From the NCBI RefSeq assembly GCF_000189635.1, contig NW_002476523.1:248001-312000 (forward strand): a stretch of DNA of 64,000 nucleotides, read 5' to 3'. A program made the position numbers and the translations under genes. Of the stretch, positions 25,578-36,817 are shown piece by piece; within the stretch, counting starts at the first letter, position 1, and every line of letters starts with the position of its first letter. A model generated the notes under the pieces. It was given only the letters and a program-made list of their open reading frames with translations, searched no databases and was not told the DNA's origin. This DNA is from Tetrahymena thermophila SB210. Taxonomy: Eukaryota > Ciliophora > Oligohymenophorea > Hymenostomatida > Tetrahymenidae.

Positions 25578-25647
25578 GTACAGCGCTATGAGTATAAAGT
25601 TTTTTGCCGTTAAAAATGAAGTAACTCATTAGCTTGACTTTAATGTT
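25578..25647 (+). repeat. Hairpin repeat copy 2
   Basis: Has the consensus start CAGCGCTATGAGTATAA and end GTAACTCATTAGCTTGACTT. GCTA-TGAGT can pair with ACTCA-T-TAGC, leaving one bulged T and a variable loop. Confidence 0.55.
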
Positions 25648-26213
25648 AAATATTTCTAAAGTAATTAAAAGGAAAATATTTGGTATTTAACTTTTTATGG
25701 GTTTGGCTTATGATTTATAATCTTCAAATTATTAGCATTTATTTTTAAAAGAAAATTAATTTATAATTTATGCCCTAATTAATTAATAAATAATTATTAA
25801 AAGTTGATAATTTTAAAGCATCTAGAAATTAATATTTAATATTTTTTAATACTTAAAGTAAAATAGAAAAGAAGAAGACATAAATAAGTTAAATAAAATG
25901 GCTAATTATAAATAAAGAAAAAATATAAACTAATTTAAATTATCATAAATAAAACCAATTTTATTATAGATGTAATCAAATAAAGATTAAAATATATGCA
26001 AGAAATTTGAATGATATACTTGATTATTTTATGCTTGAGATTTTGAAGAAATAAAGGAAATTTCTAAGCGAATTGAAGTTTATTATTTTATAATTTTTAT
26101 ATAATTGTATTTTATAATATAATTTATTAATTAATTTTGCTAAATATATTTATCTTATTTGGGTAGTTTATAGTTTACTTTGTGTTTTTTTAATAGTAAA
26201 AATAAATAAAATG

Positions 26214-26286
26214 TTCAGCGAGCGCTATGAGTATATGTTTTTTTTTCATATGAATGAAGTAACTCATTAACTTGACTTTAATGTTA
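26214..26286 (+). repeat. Hairpin repeat copy 3
   Basis: Same arms as copy 2 except AACTTGAC replaces AGCTTGAC. A poly-T loop flanked by ATATG and CATAT extends the stem. Confidence 0.55.
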
Positions 26287-26871
26287 AAATAATAATATTT
26301 CTAAAGTAATTAAAAGGAAAATATTTGGTATTTAACTTTTTATGGATTTGGCTTATGATTTATAATCTTCAAATTATTAGCATTTATTTTTAAAAGAAAA
26401 ATTAATTTATAATTTATGCCCTAATTAATTAATAATATAAAAAAGTTGATAATTTTAAAGCATCTAGAAATTAATATTTAATATTTTTAAATACTTAAAG
26501 TAAAATAGAAAAGAAGAAGATATAAATAAATTAAATAAAATGGCTAATTAAAAACAAAGAAAAAATATAAACTAATTTAAATTATTATAAATAACTCAAT
26601 TTTATTGTAAAAAAATTATATCAAATATATGCAAGAAATTTGAATGATATACTTGATTATTTTAATCTAAAAAATATATGCAAAGCATATTCTTAGAGCT
26701 TTGTTATGCTAGAGATATTCTCAATAAATAATAAGCAAATTGAAGTTTATTATTTTATAATTTTTATATAATTGTATTTTTATAATATAATTAATTTTGC
26801 TAAGTATATTTATCTCATTTCGGTAGTTTATAGTTTACTTAGCATTTTTTTAACAGTCAAAATAAATAAAA

Positions 26872-26930
26872 AGTTCAGTGCTATGAGTATAAGTTTTTTT
26901 TTCTGCTAAAATGAAGTAACTCATTAGCTA
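26872..26930 (+). repeat. Hairpin repeat copy 4 (3' truncated)
   Basis: The arms GCTATGAGTATAA and GTAACTCATTAGC are kept, but the conserved CTTGACTTTAAT tail is missing and replaced by unrelated sequence. Confidence 0.5.
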
Positions 26931-27278
26931 TCATAAACAAATTGCAATTTTATTATGTACTCTGTATAAAGTAAGGATTAAAAAAATTACATCAAATATA
27001 TGCAAGAAATTGTAATGAAAAACTAGATTATTTTAATCTAAAAAATAAGAAGTAAGTATAAAGAGATATTCTTAGAGCTATATTATGCCAGAAATATTCT
27101 CAATAAATAATATATTGAAGAAATAAATGAAATTTCTAAGTAAATTGAAGTTTATTATATAAATAATATTTTTATAATAGTATTGTTATAATATAATTAA
27201 TTTTGCTAAATTTATTCTTCTTATTTCAATAGTTTATAGTTTACTTAGCATTTTGTCAACAATAAAAATAAATAAAAA

Positions 27279-27350
27279 GTTTAGCGCTATGAGTAATAAG
27301 ATATGACACGAAATGATGTAGATAGAAGTAACTCATTAGCTTGACTTTAA
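27279..27350 (+). repeat. Hairpin repeat copy 5
   Basis: The arms GCGCTATGAGTA and GTAACTCATTAGC and the tail CTTGACTTTAAT are kept. The loop is quite different in sequence from the other copies. Confidence 0.55.
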
Positions 27351-27360
27351 TTATTATCTA

Positions 27361-28759
27361 ATTTCAAGTTTTTAAATCAAATTTTCTTTCAATAAACATT
27401 TTTATGGGTTTTTTTAATTAATTATTATTTAGAATTTTAAATATTTTTACAATTTTTAAATGATAAATTTCACTTCTAAGAAATTATAATCATATTTTAC
27501 ATAAAGATAAATTAAGTCTCTATAAAGGAAAGTCCAGTTGAGTTCTATTAAGCATTTTGAAATTATAACCTATAAAAAAAAATACATAACTTATCAAATA
27601 AATATTTTTGGGTAGATGACTATCATAAAAATCATCATATGGAATTGTAAAATAAATAAATATAGCAATTGAAAAACTTTAAAAATTCTTTAGCATATTA
27701 CATACAATACAAGTAAAAGAATAGTGAAAAAATTACAGTAAGAATGTATTGGTCCACAAAATCATTATGTGATTGTATTTAGTTTAACATAATAATGATT
27801 TGTGATTAAATTAAAACAATTATGTCACTTTGGAATACAAAAAATAATCATTGCTATTTATTAGCAACTATTTAAATAATATTTAGAAATAATCATAATT
27901 AAATTAAAGATTATGTATGTTTAAAAAATTTATTTTCTTATATATTTTGATTAATTAAATGAAAAATAATAAGAATGTCTTCAAAATACTTATTTAAAAA
28001 TTTTGAACAAAAATTTAAAAAATTGTTTCTATTTATTTTTTAATTTGTTAAATTAGAAATATTAAAATATTTTTTGAGGCTATGCTCTATATATAATTTT
28101 CAACCCTATAAATATGATAGTTTTGAATTTATCTATATTGATTTAGTTGCTATTAAAATTAAAAATTAGGAAATTTATATCTGATTAAGCTAATTAGATT
28201 AAGAAATCAAAGATGGTAATCTATTTAGGTAATAAAATAAGAAATATTAATAAAATTTGGTATTACTGGGTGAGGTGAAATTCAATTTTACATAGATTTT
28301 ATTTGATATTAGGTTGTATAATTAGTATTCTAATCGCTTGAATAAATGAATCACAATTTATGTAACTTTTTTTAATTGTATTATAATTAAATTATTTGGA
28401 AACAAAATCAAATATATTAATAATTAATTACAATGTTTGCTTACAAATAAATTTTCTTCTTTTTGATCAGCATTAAAATAAAACATAATATATTTTTTGC
28501 TAATGTTATTCACTATAAATGTTGTTAATTGACTAAATTATAAATAGTAAAAATAAGCAATTGTTACAAATAATCACATGTAACAGAGAATTTGTTATAT
28601 AAATTTGTTTAATTTTATAATAAAATAAGCATTTTTTTTCTTTCTTTCTTTCTATTATATTTTGTTAATACCTTTTTTATTTATGGTGAATATTAAAATT
28701 TTAAAACTGTAACAAAATTTTTATAAAACAATCAAAATACTGTTTCAATATTATTTTAG
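27361..28759. other. AT-rich spacer
   Basis: No gene or clear repeat seen. From about 27730 to 28100 it contains repeated AATCATTATGTGATT-like strings without a defined unit. Confidence 0.45.
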
Positions 28760-29520
28760 TTAAAAATTTTTAAATACTGAATTCAATATAATTACTTGAT
28801 TTACAGTTGGGAGTTTTAATTTTGTGATTGCTAATATCTATCTAATAAACAATTAATTATTTATCTTTTTCAGAATTGATAAGAAAATTAATAACAAATT
28901 AATTATATAACTTATTTGAATAATTAAATCAAATTTCAAAACACAATATATGAAAATAAAATAAATATATTTAACATTTCACTAACATTATTTAAAAAAA
29001 GAAATAAGCGATAGTAAAATATAGAATATCTGAATTATTATTAAACGTATAATTATATCATATATCAAATAATGATGTATAAAAATTAATTTTTAATTTT
29101 TAAAAGTTATTTATTAAATATTAAATTAATTATTTTAGATAAAAAATTTTAAATACTGAATTCAATATAATTACTTGATTTATTTACAGTTGGGAGTTTT
29201 AATTTTGTGATTCCCAATATCTATCTATCTAAGAAACAATTAATTATTTATCTTTTTCAGAATTGATAAGAATATTAATAATAAATTAATTATATAACTT
29301 ATTTGAATAATTAAATCAAATTTCAAAACACAATATATGAAAATAAAATAAATATATTTAACATTTCACAAACATTATTTAAAAAAAGGAATAAGTGATA
29401 GTAAAATATAGAATATCTGAATTATTATTAAGCGTATAATTATAACATATATCAAATAATGATATATAAAAATTACTTTTTAATTTTTAAAAGTTATTTA
29501 TTAAATATTAAATTAATTAC
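28760..29520 (+). repeat. 383-bp direct duplication upstream of antigen A
   Basis: Two adjacent copies (about 28760-29135 and 29140-29520) share almost every base. Each includes the block CAGTTGGGAGTTTTAATTTT (from 28804 and 29187). Each also includes CAGAATTGATAAGA (from 28871 and 29258). Single copies of the same unit lie upstream of antigens B (about 34585-34960) and C (about 45250-45640). Confidence 0.85.
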
Positions 29521-31476
29521 ATTCTATACACCAAATCAGATAATTTACTTATTTTTTACCTGAATTTTAGATATTTCTTTTATCAATAAAAAAATAATTA
29601 TCATGTCTATTTTATTAGTTAAAAAGACCAAAAAGACAACTATGCAAAGAAAAAAGAATTAAATAATTACCATTATATACAAATAATTTAAATAGTTTTC
29701 AAATAGTTATCAGTGATAAAAATTGTATAAAAATTTTTTAATATTTTAATATTTATATGCCATAAAACCTTACTTAATTGGTATTTAACTAAGTGATTTT
29801 GCCATAAATTAACCATTTTTATAATAAATAAAAATAATATTCTAAGACATAAAGTATTTAAATTGCTAAAACGAAAGAATCATATTACACTTGATTAGAA
29901 AATTTTAAAATTATGGTAGAAACTTTAATTAATTTATCTAAGTTACAAATAATAACTAACTAACTAACTCATGTTTTAGATATTGTAAATTAATAGAAGA
30001 AGCAGTTTACATTATTAATAAAAATTTACACTGAAACGTCTTATTTGCTTAATGATAATAATAATCTCTTATAGATAGAAAAAAATATATTTATAATTAT
30101 ATAAAAATTTATATTAAAATATTTTTTAAGAAAATGCTTCATTCATACTTATTCAAACAGTAACCATATTTCAGTTTTAATATTAGATAAAGATATTTAA
30201 ATCAAAAACATTTTATTAAATATCTTTTTCAATCAAGCAATTTTTATAAAAAAAAGCATTTAAAATTTAAAAGAAAATGCTTGTCAAATTTATTCAAATG
30301 AATTTTGTAAACTAAATTCTTCACTTTAACCTATTATCTTTATTACACAATTTGATTCTGAAAATTCAATATTAATTAATAACTTATTCAGAATTGATTA
30401 GAATTTTTAAGAAAAATTTAATTATATAACTTATTTATTAAATATATCTTAAAATACGATTTTCTTAATTAAAAACTAAATCATTCTTCAATTCGTATTT
30501 TTATTTTTGAAAAGTGAAACAATTATTTTTTGATTTGTTTTTCGATGTCATATTTTCAAGCAAAAATAAATAAACTCAATACATTTTTTTATATTACTGA
30601 AAAATAATAAAAGCTTTTTCACAGCATCTATAAATATTAATAACTTCGAGAAAACTTTTCCATTTATCATTATTTTAAGATATTTTAAAAAATAATTTTA
30701 TAAAATTCCTATAATTAGTGTTTTTATTATTAGATGACTGACAATCATATTTGAACTCATATTTACTTTAAGTTTTGAAAAATAAAATAATTATTTTTAC
30801 TTGTTTTGTTTTAAACAATCATAAATAAAATTGAAAAAATAAAAATTCACCTGTTTTAAGATTAGATCTAAGTAAATCATTTTGAAAGATTACAATTTAA
30901 AGAATTTGTAGGATTAATTTAATTATTTTTTGTAATTTGAATTTTTATCAAAATAATGTAGAAAAAATTATTTGTGTAAGTAAAATAGTGTTATCAGGTT
31001 AGATAATAATAATATTGCTATCAATATTTTCAGGTTAGAATAACTTTTTAATCTGATTACCATAATTATAGATTTTTGAATTGAATGTATTGTAATATTG
31101 AATACACGTTTGCATAAAGAAATAATTTAGCAAAATCTATGAGATTTTTAAGAATAATTAAAAATATTTTATATATCTCATAATAAAGAATATTTTTGTG
31201 ATTATTTGCAGTAGCTAAATATAATTTTAGAAATCTATTTTGTAAAAAAAATTTTTTAATTTGTATAAAAGATAAGTGATTATTATATCTTTGATTTTTA
31301 AAAACAAATTGTTTATTAGATTATTCACCTAATTTGAAAGGAATGTTTAAATAAATAAAATCTAATTATAATATTGAAAGTTACAAATTCATCTTTAAAT
31401 ATTATTAGTGTTTCACAGTGTTTTGAAAATTAATAATCAAATTAAATAAAAAACATAAAAAATAATCTTAAATCAA
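29521..31476 (+). other. Upstream region of antigen gene A
   Basis: About 2 kb of non-coding DNA that is paralogous along most of its length to the DNA upstream of antigens B and C. Shared blocks include TTCAGAATTGATTAGAATTT near 30389 and ATTATTAGTGTTTCACAGT near 31400, just before the start. It presumably contains the promoter. Confidence 0.6.
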
Positions 31477-33699
31477 ATGAAAAACTTAAATTTCATAATT
31501 TTCATAAGTTGTATTTTGTTTTCAACTATAAAAGCCAATATTAAAGGAAGTTATATTGGTTGTGCTTATAATAACTAAAATTGTTCTAAATGTGGTTCAA
31601 CTTCTGACATTTAGTAACTGTTTACCTATCTATAAGGAGCCTGTTATGTTACTGATTGTTCAAATATTGGAAATGCCAAGAATGGTTGGATTTGCTAATC
31701 TTGTTATAATGGCGATTAATAAGTTACAGCGGGTGAATATTTTGATGGTACAAACTGTGTTAATAATTGCCCTTAAAATTAATATGCAAGTTTTCTTACA
31801 AGTTATTAATGTCAAGTAGCAAACCCAGGTTAGGGAGTTACATGCAATCAAGGTTCTCAATAATGCGATGGATGTGGAAAAGATGGAGATTACACAAATT
31901 AATTTAATTATGATCAAGGAGATAATGTTTGTTACATTATGGATTGCTCTTCTAACGCATCTACATTTTTAAATGGTTATGTTTGTAACTCCTGTAGTAC
32001 TGCTTCTGGAAGTGGAAATATTCCTAAAGGTAAATTTTATGATCATAAAACTTGCACAGATTCTTGTCCTGCAGGTTATAAAGCAGATTAATCTACTGGA
32101 TTTGTTTGTTTAGCCCCACCTAATCCAGGTACTTAAGTTTAATGCTCTTAAGATTCATAAACTTGTAGTGGATGTGGAAATAATCCCGATACTCAAAACT
32201 TGTTTAATTATGTATCTTAGTAAAACTGCTCTGTTATTGATTGCCATTACTATGCAACTACATCTCTAAATGGTTGGATCTGTAAATCTTGTGCCCTTGC
32301 CACTGGAAGTGATAATATCCCATAAGGTGAATTCTATGACCCAAATGCTAATACTTGCGTTAAAAGTTGCCCAATTGGAACATCAGCAAGTGCTAATACT
32401 AATTACATTTGCAAACCACTTCCAGTAGCGGTTCCCTGCTCTAATGATTCTTCAACGTGTAAAGGATGTGGAAGCGATGCTACTGCATAAGGTTAATTCA
32501 ATTTTGTGAGCGGAAATAATTGTATTGTTAATGATTGCACTTAGGTCGCTGTGTTTAATGGTTGGGTCTGTAATTCTTGTAACCCATTATTTATCAATAC
32601 ACCCATGTAAGGAAAATATTATAATGGTTAAGCCTGTGTAGAAAATTGCCCTCCTGGTTAATCAGCAAGTGCTGCTACTGGTTATACTTGTTAAGTAATG
32701 AATCCAGGGGTGCCGGTAGCATGTTCAAAAGATACATAGACCTGTGGAGGATGTGGATCAACAAACGATATTTAAAACTTATTCAGTAAATCTAAAGGTA
32801 ATTCATGTTAAGTTAATGATTGCTCTTCCAACATAATTGGTTCTAATTTGAATGGTTGGATTTGTAATTCTTGTTAAAATGCTTCTGGTAGTGGTAATAT
32901 TGCTGCAGGTTAATATTTTGATGGTAAAACTTGTGTAAAAAATTGCCCATCAGGATAACAAGCTTCTGCTGCTACTGGATTTGTTTGCTAATACCCTCCA
33001 AGTCCTGGAACTACTGTAGCCTGCTCTACTGATTCTTCAACTTGTGGAGGATGTGGAGCGACTAATGCGTTATAAAACTTATTTACTCATGGAAAAGGAA
33101 ACCTATGTTCTGTCACTGATTGTAACTTGTCTGTAGTTGGATCTAATCTTAATGGTTGGGTTTGTAATTCTTGTTAAAATGCATCTGGAGGAGCTAATAT
33201 TGCTGCTGGTTAATATTTTGATGGTAAAACTTGTGTAAAAAATTGCCCATCAGGATAACAAGCTTCTGCAGATACTGGATTTGTTTGCTAATACCCTCCT
33301 AGTCCTGGAGCTACTGTAGCCTGTTCTACTGATTCTTCAACTTGTGGAGGATGTGGAGCAACTAATACAATATAAAACTTATTTACTCATGGAAAAGGAA
33401 ACCTATGTTCTGTAACAGATTGTAACTTATCTGTGGTAGGATCTAATCTTAATGGTTGGGTTTGTAACTCTTGTAGTTCAGCTTCTGGTAGTAATAATAT
33501 TCCTGTAGGCTAATATTACGATGGAAAAACATGCGTAGCTAATTGTTCTAGTGGCCAAACAGCAACTGCAGATACTGGATATGTGTGTAAAACACTATCT
33601 AATCCTTCTTCAGGAAATAATAACTAATCTACTACATCCAATTCAAGTCTAATAAATTTCATTTTAGGCTTTGCTGCTATTCTAAATTTATTATTCTGA
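31477..33699 (+). CDS. Surface antigen A, immobilisation-antigen-like, 7 Cys repeats
   Basis: Predicted GPI-anchored surface coat protein of the Ser/i-antigen type. It is one exon of 741 codons (740 aa) ending in TGA; TAA/TAG-coded Gln is abundant. Residues 1-20 (MKNLNFIIFISCILFSTIKA) form a signal peptide. Seven repeats of about 90-105 aa follow. Each opens with CSxDSxTCxGCG, continues with CxVxDC, LNGWxCNSC and YFDGxTCVxNCPxG, and closes with TGxxC. A typical unit has ten cysteines, mostly in CxxC or CxxxC pairs. The C-terminal 17 or so residues are hydrophobic (LINFILGFAAILNLLF) after a Ser/Asn-rich spacer, as for GPI attachment. It is longer than the best known SerH proteins because it has more repeats. 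It is a paralogue of genes B and C, with nearly the same signal peptide and tail. Function is inferred from the family. Confidence 0.88.
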
Positions 33700-34182
33700 T
33701 ATTTTAGATTATATTAAAAAATAAATAGATTGTTTCACTTGTTAATATATTTATTTTTTTATTCATATGATAAACATTTTACAAATATTTTATAAATTAT
33801 TATTTTTATCTTTAAATTTAAAAAAATAAATATATCTTTTATTAAATAAATTAAAACATTTAAATTTCATAAAAAAGTTTTATAATTTAATTATTATATT
33901 TTTATCTAATTTAAAGTAAATTAATGTTTAAAATAATAAATTTTGATAAACGTAAAAAATAAAAGGATAAATATGATATTTAATTAATAATAAACAAATC
34001 AGCTATTTAGCACTCAATATTCTAAAGAAATTTTTATATCTGAAAAAAGCTAAGCCAAATTTTATCTAAAAATTTCAAGTTTTTTATTTTAAATTAATTG
34101 ATAAATTTATTTCAAAATAAAATTGAATTAAATAAAAATCTGAATAATAAATTATAAACTTACCTCTCAACATATATTTTCG
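33700..34182. other. 3' flank of antigen A
   Basis: AT-rich DNA shared with the 3' flanks of antigens B and C, including a TGAAAAAAGCTAAGCCAAA-like string. No gene is seen. Confidence 0.45.
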
Positions 34183-34326
34183 AAGGGAGAAACCAAAAAA
34201 TATAATTATAGAATAATTCATTCTTATTATTATATATATATGTGTGTGAAGTATCCTTGAGTATAGCCTTTTTCATGGCTACATACACGAATAATAACAA
34301 GTTATATTATTCTATAGTTCCCTCCT
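34183..34326. mobile_element. Short foldback element (MITE-like)
   Basis: About 144 bp with inverted ends. The left part GGGAGAAAC...TATAGAATAAT is matched in reverse by ATTATTCTATAGTTCCC on the right. Between them a second inverted pair (GTGTGTGAAGTA and TACATACAC) flanks a small hairpin with AGCC...GGCT. There is no coding capacity. Similar inner sequence recurs near 51271. The type of element is inferred from the fold alone. Confidence 0.5.
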
Positions 34327-36817
34327 GTCACCCATATTGAGCATCTTTATGTTATTTTTATAATTTATACTATTTATATTATAGTTTAAAAATAAGAATA
34401 TCTGTTATTGGTAAAATATAGTTTTAATAAAAAAAATAATTTCTGTAATTTATTTAATAATATTTTCAAAAATATTTAAGACTAAATATACAAATTTTCT
34501 TCAAAATAAACAAATACATTAAAAGAAGTTATTTTGAAATAATAAATATAAATTTTGTTTAAAAAATTAATTTTTATTTCCTAAATACTGAATTCAATAT
34601 AATTAAATGATTTACAGTTGGGGGGTTTTAATTTTGTGATCCGCAATATGTTATAAAGTATATTATTTATCGTTTTCAGAATTGATAAGAAAATTAATAA
34701 CTAATTTATTTTATAACTTATTTGAATAATTAAATCAAATTTCAAAACAGAGTATATTAATCTGAAATAATTATATTTACATCTCACTATCATTTTTCAA
34801 AGAAAAAAAAAAAATATATATAAAAATATAGAATATCCAAATTATTTATTAATAAAGGTAGAATTATAAATAAATTTTTATTTTACTTATATCAAATAAT
34901 AATGTAAAAAAATAACTTTTTAATTATAAAAAGATATTTATATATTATTAAATTAATTCTATATGCCAAATCACAGATCAGCTAATTTGCTTATTTTTTA
35001 CCTGAATTTTGGATATCTCTTTTATCAATTAAAAAAATAGTATAATGCTCATTTGCTTAGTTAAAAAAATCAAAAGAAAACTAAGTAAGGAAAAAAGAAA
35101 TAATTACCATTATAATACATGAATATTAAAAAATAATTTAAATAGTTTTCTAACTAATAGTTATCAGTGATAAAACTTTATAAAAATTCTTTGAAATTTT
35201 AATATTTATATACCTTAAAATTCAACTTAATAGATATTTAATTAGTAAATGTTGTCATAAATTGAACATTTTTACTATAAATAAATCACACTCTAGATAG
35301 ATATGAAATATATAAATTTCTAAAGCCTGAAGAATCATGTTACGCCTGATTTAAAAATTTTTCAATTAATGATAAAAACATCAATTTATTATTTTAAGTT
35401 ACAAATAATAAGTAACTCTTGTTTTAGATATTGTAAATTGATGAGAAAGAAGGATCAGTTTACATTATTAATATAAATTTAAATTGAAACATCTTATCTG
35501 TTTGCTGTTATGATTAGAATAATCTCTATGGATTGAGAAAATAAAATTATTAATATATATTAAAAATATAATCTCAAATATTTATTCAGAAAACACTTTA
35601 TTCATACTTATTCAAAAAATAACCATATTTTAATTTCTATATAAAATAAAGAAATTTAATAATATTTTATGAAATATCTTTTTTTATCAAACAATTTTTA
35701 TATTATAAACATTTAAAATCTGTAAGAAAAGGCTTGTCAAATTGATTCAAATCAATTTTTTAAACTAATTTCTTCACTTTAGCCTATTATTTTAATTACA
35801 CTATTTGATTCTGAAAATTCAATATTAATTAATAACTTATTCAGAATTGATTAGAATTTTTAAGAAAAATTTAATCAAATATATCTTCAAGTACAATTTT
35901 CTTAATTAAAAACTAATTCTTCAATTCGTATTTTTAAAAAGTGAAACAATTATTTTTTTGATTTGTTTTTCTCTATCAAGCTTTCAAGCAAAAAAACAAA
36001 CAATAAAGTTTTTATTCAACATCTGTAAATATTAATAACTTAGAGCAATTTTTTTAATTTATCATTATTTTAAGATATTCTAAAATATAATTTTATGAAA
36101 TTCATATTATGTGCTTTTATTATAAGATGGATGGCGATCATATTTTAATTCGAAAGACATATTAATTATCCTTAACATATAAAAATTCATCAATTTTTAG
36201 ATTAGATCTAAGTAATTAATTGAAGGATTACATTTAGAATTTATAAGATTAATTTAATTATTTTTTGTAATTCAAATTCTTTCTAATAACAATTAAGGGA
36301 AAATTATTTATGTAAGCTAAAAAGAGTTATTAAGTTAATGTTAGTAATAATAATAATAATGCTACAAATATTTTCAGGTTAGTATAGCTCTGTAATCTGA
36401 TTTCCTTAATTATAGTTACCGTAATTCATCAATATTAGTTCCTTGATTCGTATTAAATCGTACATACTCTAGTGAGGAATTCAACTTACATTTTTTTTTA
36501 ATATTATATTTTAGTACAGATAATTATTTTGAATATTTAATAGTAGATAAATTTTGTTTTAGAAATATTTTTTGTATAAAAATAAAAATTTTTGAATTTT
36601 AAAAAAAAGATTTGCAATTATTGTATCTTATGATTTTTAAAAAATCAACTTTTTGATTAAATAATTTACCTGATTTAAAAGAAATATTTAAGAAATTAAA
36701 ATCTAATTATAAAATTGACTGTTTCAAATTCATCATTAAATATTATTAGTGTTTCACAGTTTTTAGAAAATTAATAATTAAATTAACTAAAAAACATAAA
36801 AAATAATCTTATGTAAA
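34327..36817 (+). other. Upstream region of antigen gene B
   Basis: Non-coding DNA. From about 34580 it parallels the upstream regions of A and C, with CAGTTGGGGGGTTTTAATTT at 34615, CAGAATTGATAAG at 34677 and TTCAGAATTGATTAG near 35841. Confidence 0.6.

Larger units (their letters stand above)
25258..27360 (+). repeat. Tandem array of 0.4-0.66 kb units carrying a conserved hairpin
   Basis: Five copies of a hairpin block of about 60-70 nt start at about 25261, 25578, 26214, 26872 and 27279. The units from 25640 to 26930 are long direct repeats. They share the GGTATTTAACTTTTTATGG segment, a GGCTTATGATTTATAATC segment, and a GTTTATAGTTTACTT segment just ahead of copies 3-5. Spacing of the last four copies is 636, 658 and 407 bp. 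No protein frame spans a unit. Confidence 0.85.

Noticed and set aside
25258-27360. Hammerhead ribozyme or tRNA-derived repeat
   Set aside because: No CTGATGA and GAAA core of a hammerhead, and no tRNA A/B box or acceptor/anticodon stem set could be found.
31556-31917. Standard-code ORFs on both strands over the start of antigen A, and similar ones at 47618-48247, 49432-49614, 55032-55268 and 56577-56867
   Set aside because: They are out-of-frame or antisense shadows of the antigen genes and lack the cysteine pattern.
31477-33699. Many TAA and TAG triplets that would make the antigen genes look like pseudogenes under the standard code
   Set aside because: The frames stay open to TGA with intact signal peptides, regular cysteine spacing and GPI-type tails, and conserved enzymes in the window use TAA/TAG at Gln positions. 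The ciliate nuclear code explains this.
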